Below are positions 6,107-8,311 of a stretch of DNA of 8,311 nt, piece by piece. A program made the position numbers and the translations under genes. Location: contig JAGWSE010000242.1 in NCBI GenBank assembly GCA_028869395.1, positions 1 to 8,311 on the forward strand. Reading direction: 5' to 3'. The stretch comes from Alphaproteobacteria bacterium (GTDB lineage Bacteria > Pseudomonadota > Alphaproteobacteria > Caulobacterales > Caulobacteraceae). A model generated the notes under the pieces. The model was not told where the DNA came from. It worked only from the letters and a program-made list of their open reading frames with translations, and did not search any database. Within the stretch, counting starts at the first letter, position 1; every line of letters begins with the position of its first letter.

Positions 6107-6907
6107 TCAGCCGCCGAGCAGGAAGTCCGCCATGGCGGGGACCGCGGCGCGGTCCTGGATCATGAAAAGATGGCCGCCCTCGAAGAACCGCAGGCTCGCG
6201 CGAGGGATGCGGGCGGCCATGCGCTCCTGGGTCTCGGGACGGGCGATGCCGTCGTAACGGCCGGCGGCGATCATCACCGGACAGTCGATCCGGGGCAGGC
6301 GCTCCCAGGTGTCGTGGTCGGCGCGGGCCTCCAGCTGGCGGTGCGCGCCCATGGCGTGGCCGGGCTCGTCGGCGAAGGGGTCGCGGCTGCCGAGGTCCAC
6401 GAGCTGGGCGTAGGCGTCCGGGTGCGCCGCGGCCCATGCGGCGTCACGGCGGACGTCGGAGGCCGGGATCAGATGCTTCGCGCGCGCCTCGCCCTTCAGG
6501 TGCTCGATCTCGTGGAAGGCGTAGGAGGAGCCGCCCGCGCCGCCGGGCGAGGTGCAGGCGAGCACCAGCTTCTCCACGCGGGCCGCATGGCGGAGCACGA
6601 GCTCCTGGGCGACCATGCCGCCGAAGGAGACGCCGATCACGCAGGCCTGCCGCCAGCCCTGGGCCGCAATCAGGGCCGCGGCGTCGTCGGCGTAGTCGGC
6701 CATCGAGTAGGGGCGGTCGGGCTTCTCCGACTGGCCGAGGCCGCGCTGGTCGTACGCCAGGAGGTCGAAGGATTTCGCCAGCGGGCCGTCGAAGACGTTG
6801 GGCTTGTTGCGCAGGTCGCCGCCGGTGCCGGAGATGAAGAGCAAGGCAGGGCCCGAGCCGGCGCGCTCGTAATAGAGCTCGATCCCGTTGGCGTGGACCT
6901 TCGGCAT
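6107..6907 (-). CDS. Alpha/beta-fold hydrolase, substrate unknown
   Basis: A 266-residue single-domain alpha/beta hydrolase. The catalytic triad can be assigned: nucleophile Ser94 in the elbow GVSFGG (92-97), acid Asp219 (AGRYDGI) and His246 (EGGHLF). The stretch SGTGGD near residue 26 would provide the oxyanion hole, and YDQRGLGQSEKP (52-63) is the usual strand-4 motif. A lid region spans roughly 120-200. There is no signal peptide. It resembles proteins commonly labelled 3-oxoadipate enol-lactonase (PcaD)-like, but such labels are unreliable in this superfamily. I chose the ATG at 6907 because GGGGGA precedes it by 4 bases and because HANGIELYYE then falls at the usual N-terminal distance; a TTG seven codons upstream is less likely. 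It follows topA on the same strand after 126 bp and is convergent with the reductase gene. Confidence 0.88.
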   Translation of the reverse strand: MPKVHANGIELYYERAGSGPALLFISGTGGDLRNKPNVFDGPLAKSFDLLAYDQRGLGQSEKPDRPYSMADYADDAAALIAAQGWRQACVIGVSFGGMVAQELVLRHAARVEKLVLACTSPGGAGGSSYAFHEIEHLKGEARAKHLIPASDVRRDAAWAAAHPDAYAQLVDLGSRDPFADEPGHAMGAHRQLEARADHDTWERLPRIDCPVMIAAGRYDGIARPETQERMAARIPRASLRFFEGGHLFMIQDRAAVPAMADFLLGG

Positions 6908-6911
6908 TGCG

Positions 6912-6917
6912 TCCCCC
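6912..6917 (-). promoter_or_regulatory. Ribosome-binding site of the alpha/beta hydrolase
   Basis: The minus strand reads GGGGGA four bases before the ATG at 6907. It decides the start in favour of this ATG over the upstream in-frame TTG at 6928. Confidence 0.6.
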
Positions 6918-6928
6918 AATCCGCCCAA

Positions 6929-6944
6929 TCCCGCGAAGGCGGGA
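6929..6944. repeat. Palindromic repeat unit 1 (REP-like)
   Basis: A perfect 6-bp stem tcccgc / gcggga with a gaag loop, in the form tcccgcgaaggcggga. Read in translation on the minus strand it gives the SRLRG signature typical of dispersed intergenic palindromes in proteobacterial genomes. It lies between the hydrolase start and the topA stop. The hairpin is seen directly; membership in a genome-wide family is from memory of similar elements and cannot be tested in this window. Confidence 0.6.
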
Positions 6945-7001
6945 ACCGAAGCTGAGGTTCAGGATAGACCCAGCCCCTGCCATGGCCGCAAGCGCCGCCC
7001 G

Positions 7002-7023
7002 GATCCCCGCCTGCGCAGGGATT
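7002..7023. repeat. Palindromic repeat unit 2 (REP-like)
   Basis: The segment gatccccgcctgcgcaggg plus att has outer arms atccc (7003-7007) and gggat (7018-7022) and a perfect 10-base palindrome cctgcgcagg (7010-7019). In translation on the minus strand it reads IPAQAGI, the common signature of this kind of intergenic repeat. It ends 11 bases beyond the topA stop codon and could act as transcript end or mRNA stabiliser for topA. Together with unit 1, about 57 bases away, it may form a paired element. Confidence 0.6.
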
Positions 7024-7033
7024 AGCTGGGAGG

Positions 7034-8311
7034 TCAGGCGTCCGCCTTCGCCTTCTTCCTGCCGCCGGACTTCGCGCCAGCCTTGGCCCGGCCCTTGGCC
7101 CCGCCGCGGGCGGGCTTCTTGGCCCCGCCCTTGGCCTCGCGCTCGGCGATGAGCTTGACGGCGTCCTCCAGGTTCAGCGCCTGGGGATCGGTTCCCTTGG
7201 GGATCGTGGCGTTGGTCGAGCCGTGCTTGACGTAGGGGCCGTAGCGGCCGGCCAGCACGCGGATCGGCTGGCCGTCGGCGGGGTGCGCGCCGAGGTCCTT
7301 CAGCGCCGCGGGCTCGCCGCCGCGGCGGGCGCTGGCGGCGCCGCGCTTTTCCGCGATCAGTGCGACGGCGCGGTTGACGCCGACCTCGAAGACCTCCTCC
7401 GAGGAGGACAGGTTCGCGTAGGTGCCGTTGTGCTGCACGAAGGGACCGTAGCGGCCGATGCCGGCGAGGATCGGCTGGCCGTCCTCGGGGTGGGCGCCCA
7501 CCTCGCGCGGCAGCCTGAGGAGGCGCAGCGCCTTCTCCAGGTCCATGGCCGCCGCGCTCCAGCCCTTGGGCAGGGACGAGCGCTTCGGCTTCTCGCCTTC
7601 CCCAAGCTGCACGTAGGGGCCGAAGCGGCCGGCCTTCAGGAAGACGGTCTGGCCGGTATCCGGGTCGACGCCCAGCTCGCGGTCGGCGTTCTCGGCCTCG
7701 CCCTCCACGTCCACCGACAGCGGGCGTGTGTGGCGACATTCGGGGTAGTTCGAGCAGCCAATGAAGGGGCCGTAGCGGCTGGACTTCAGGCCCATCCGGC
7801 CCGTGCCGCAGACCGGGCAGGCCCGCGGGTCGGAGCCGTCGGGCTTGGTTGGGAAGAGGTGGCCGCCCAGCGCCTCGTCGAGGGCGTCCAGCACCTGGCT
7901 GATGCGCAGCTCGCCGATCTCGCCGACCTTGGCGTGGAAGTCGCGCCAGAACTCGCGCAGCAGGGCCTTCCAGTCGAGCTCGCCGGCTGAGACCTTGTCG
8001 AGCTTCTCCTCGAGGTCAGCGGTGAAGTCGTATTCCACGTAGCGGCGGAAGAACTCCTCGAGGAAGGCGGTGAGGAGCCGGCCCTTGTCCTCGGGGACGA
8101 AGCGGTTCTTCTCCATGCGGACGTAGGCGCGGTCGCGCAGCACGCCGAGGATCGAGGCGTAGGTCGAGGGCCGGCCGATGCCGAGCTCCTCCATCTTCTT
8201 GACCAGGCTGGCCTCGGAATAGCGCGGCGGCGGCTCGGTGAAGTGCTGGTCGGCGCGGGCGGCGGCCACGCGGGCCTCGGCTCCCTCGCGCACCTGCGGC
8301 AGGCGGCCGCC
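7034..8311 (-). CDS. topA: DNA topoisomerase I, C-terminal part (5' end outside window)
   Basis: The 3' part of a type IA topoisomerase that relaxes negative supercoils; 425 residues are visible and the frame continues off the right edge. The visible protein starts in the late core (PPPRYSEASLVKKMEELGIG and RPSTYA, visible residues about 27-51), a hallmark of bacterial TopA; the TOPRIM domain and the catalytic tyrosine lie outside the window. A four-cysteine zinc-finger follows (Cys165, Cys168, Cys186, Cys192; CPVC...CSNYPEC). Then come three C-terminal Topo I repeats marked by GRFGPYVQ, GRYGPFVQ and GRYGPYVK (each followed by a helical segment; the last two contain GAHPxDGQPI), and a Lys/Ala/Gly-rich basic tail of about 35 residues that probably binds DNA. 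The GTG at 8293 is not a start because homology continues upstream of it. Only the alpha/beta hydrolase follows on the same strand. Confidence 0.96.
   Translation of the reverse strand, partial: GGRLPQVREGAEARVAAARADQHFTEPPPRYSEASLVKKMEELGIGRPSTYASILGVLRDRAYVRMEKNRFVPEDKGRLLTAFLEEFFRRYVEYDFTADLEEKLDKVSAGELDWKALLREFWRDFHAKVGEIGELRISQVLDALDEALGGHLFPTKPDGSDPRACPVCGTGRMGLKSSRYGPFIGCSNYPECRHTRPLSVDVEGEAENADRELGVDPDTGQTVFLKAGRFGPYVQLGEGEKPKRSSLPKGWSAAAMDLEKALRLLRLPREVGAHPEDGQPILAGIGRYGPFVQHNGTYANLSSSEEVFEVGVNRAVALIAEKRGAASARRGGEPAALKDLGAHPADGQPIRVLAGRYGPYVKHGSTNATIPKGTDPQALNLEDAVKLIAEREAKGGAKKPARGGAKGRAKAGAKSGGRKKAKADA

Noticed and set aside
4329..6257. Open frame of 642 codons on the plus strand spanning the rnr 5' end and the reductase gene
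   Set aside because: It is out of frame with the reductase and antisense to rnr, with low-complexity Arg/Ala/Gly/Ser sequence; it has no coding signature.
6929..7023. CRISPR array in the topA-hydrolase gap
   Set aside because: There are only two units, they differ in sequence and the spacing is unlike an array; both are simple palindromes.
6444..7739. Open frame of 431 codons on the minus strand overlapping topA and the hydrolase
   Set aside because: It is an alternate frame of two real genes on the same strand. Its Arg/Pro/Gly-rich sequence changes character exactly at the gene boundaries.

Overview
The window looks like a chromosomal segment from a high-GC alphaproteobacterium of the Caulobacteraceae (Caulobacter/Phenylobacterium/Brevundimonas group). 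The main reason is the gene at the left edge: its visible 183 residues, recognised from memory and not by search, read like the C-terminal diguanylate cyclase half of Caulobacter PleD. It is followed by a convergent rpmG, as I recall from Caulobacter. The genus cannot be fixed from this sequence alone.

Layout, left to right: (1) the 3' part of pleD (+), ending in a hairpin that probably serves as a shared terminator; (2) rpmG (-), with its own good promoter candidate; (3) a minus-strand run rnr -> NUDIX hydrolase -> short-chain dehydrogenase (SDR), with gaps of 58 and 11 bp, reading toward rpmG; (4) a maleylacetate-reductase-like/iron-ADH-family gene (+), divergent from rnr with only 11 bp between the annotated start codons; (5) an alpha/beta hydrolase (-), convergent with it; (6) a short interval with two palindromic units of the dispersed intergenic repeat type; (7) the 3' part of topA (-), running off the right edge. 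No stretch over 300 bp lacks a gene. The longest gap is 126 bp (6908-7033).

Functionally this is mostly housekeeping: c-di-GMP synthesis (PleD), ribosome assembly (L33), structured-RNA decay (RNase R), nucleotide or CoA-derivative hydrolysis (NUDIX) and supercoil relaxation (TopA). The order topA-rnr-NUDIX-rpmG resembles a cluster I know from other alphaproteobacteria. The SDR, the reductase and the alpha/beta hydrolase look like lineage-specific additions of metabolic type. Reductase and hydrolase could in principle both lead to 3-oxoadipate, but this is only an inference from family-level similarity.

I do not see a new defence, mobile or RNA-guided system here. The points worth a second look are modest: a Lys where iron-ADHs have a metal-ligand Asp, a very tight divergent start region, two starts without a Shine-Dalgarno sequence, a Nudix box split by an insertion, and a pair of palindromic repeats.
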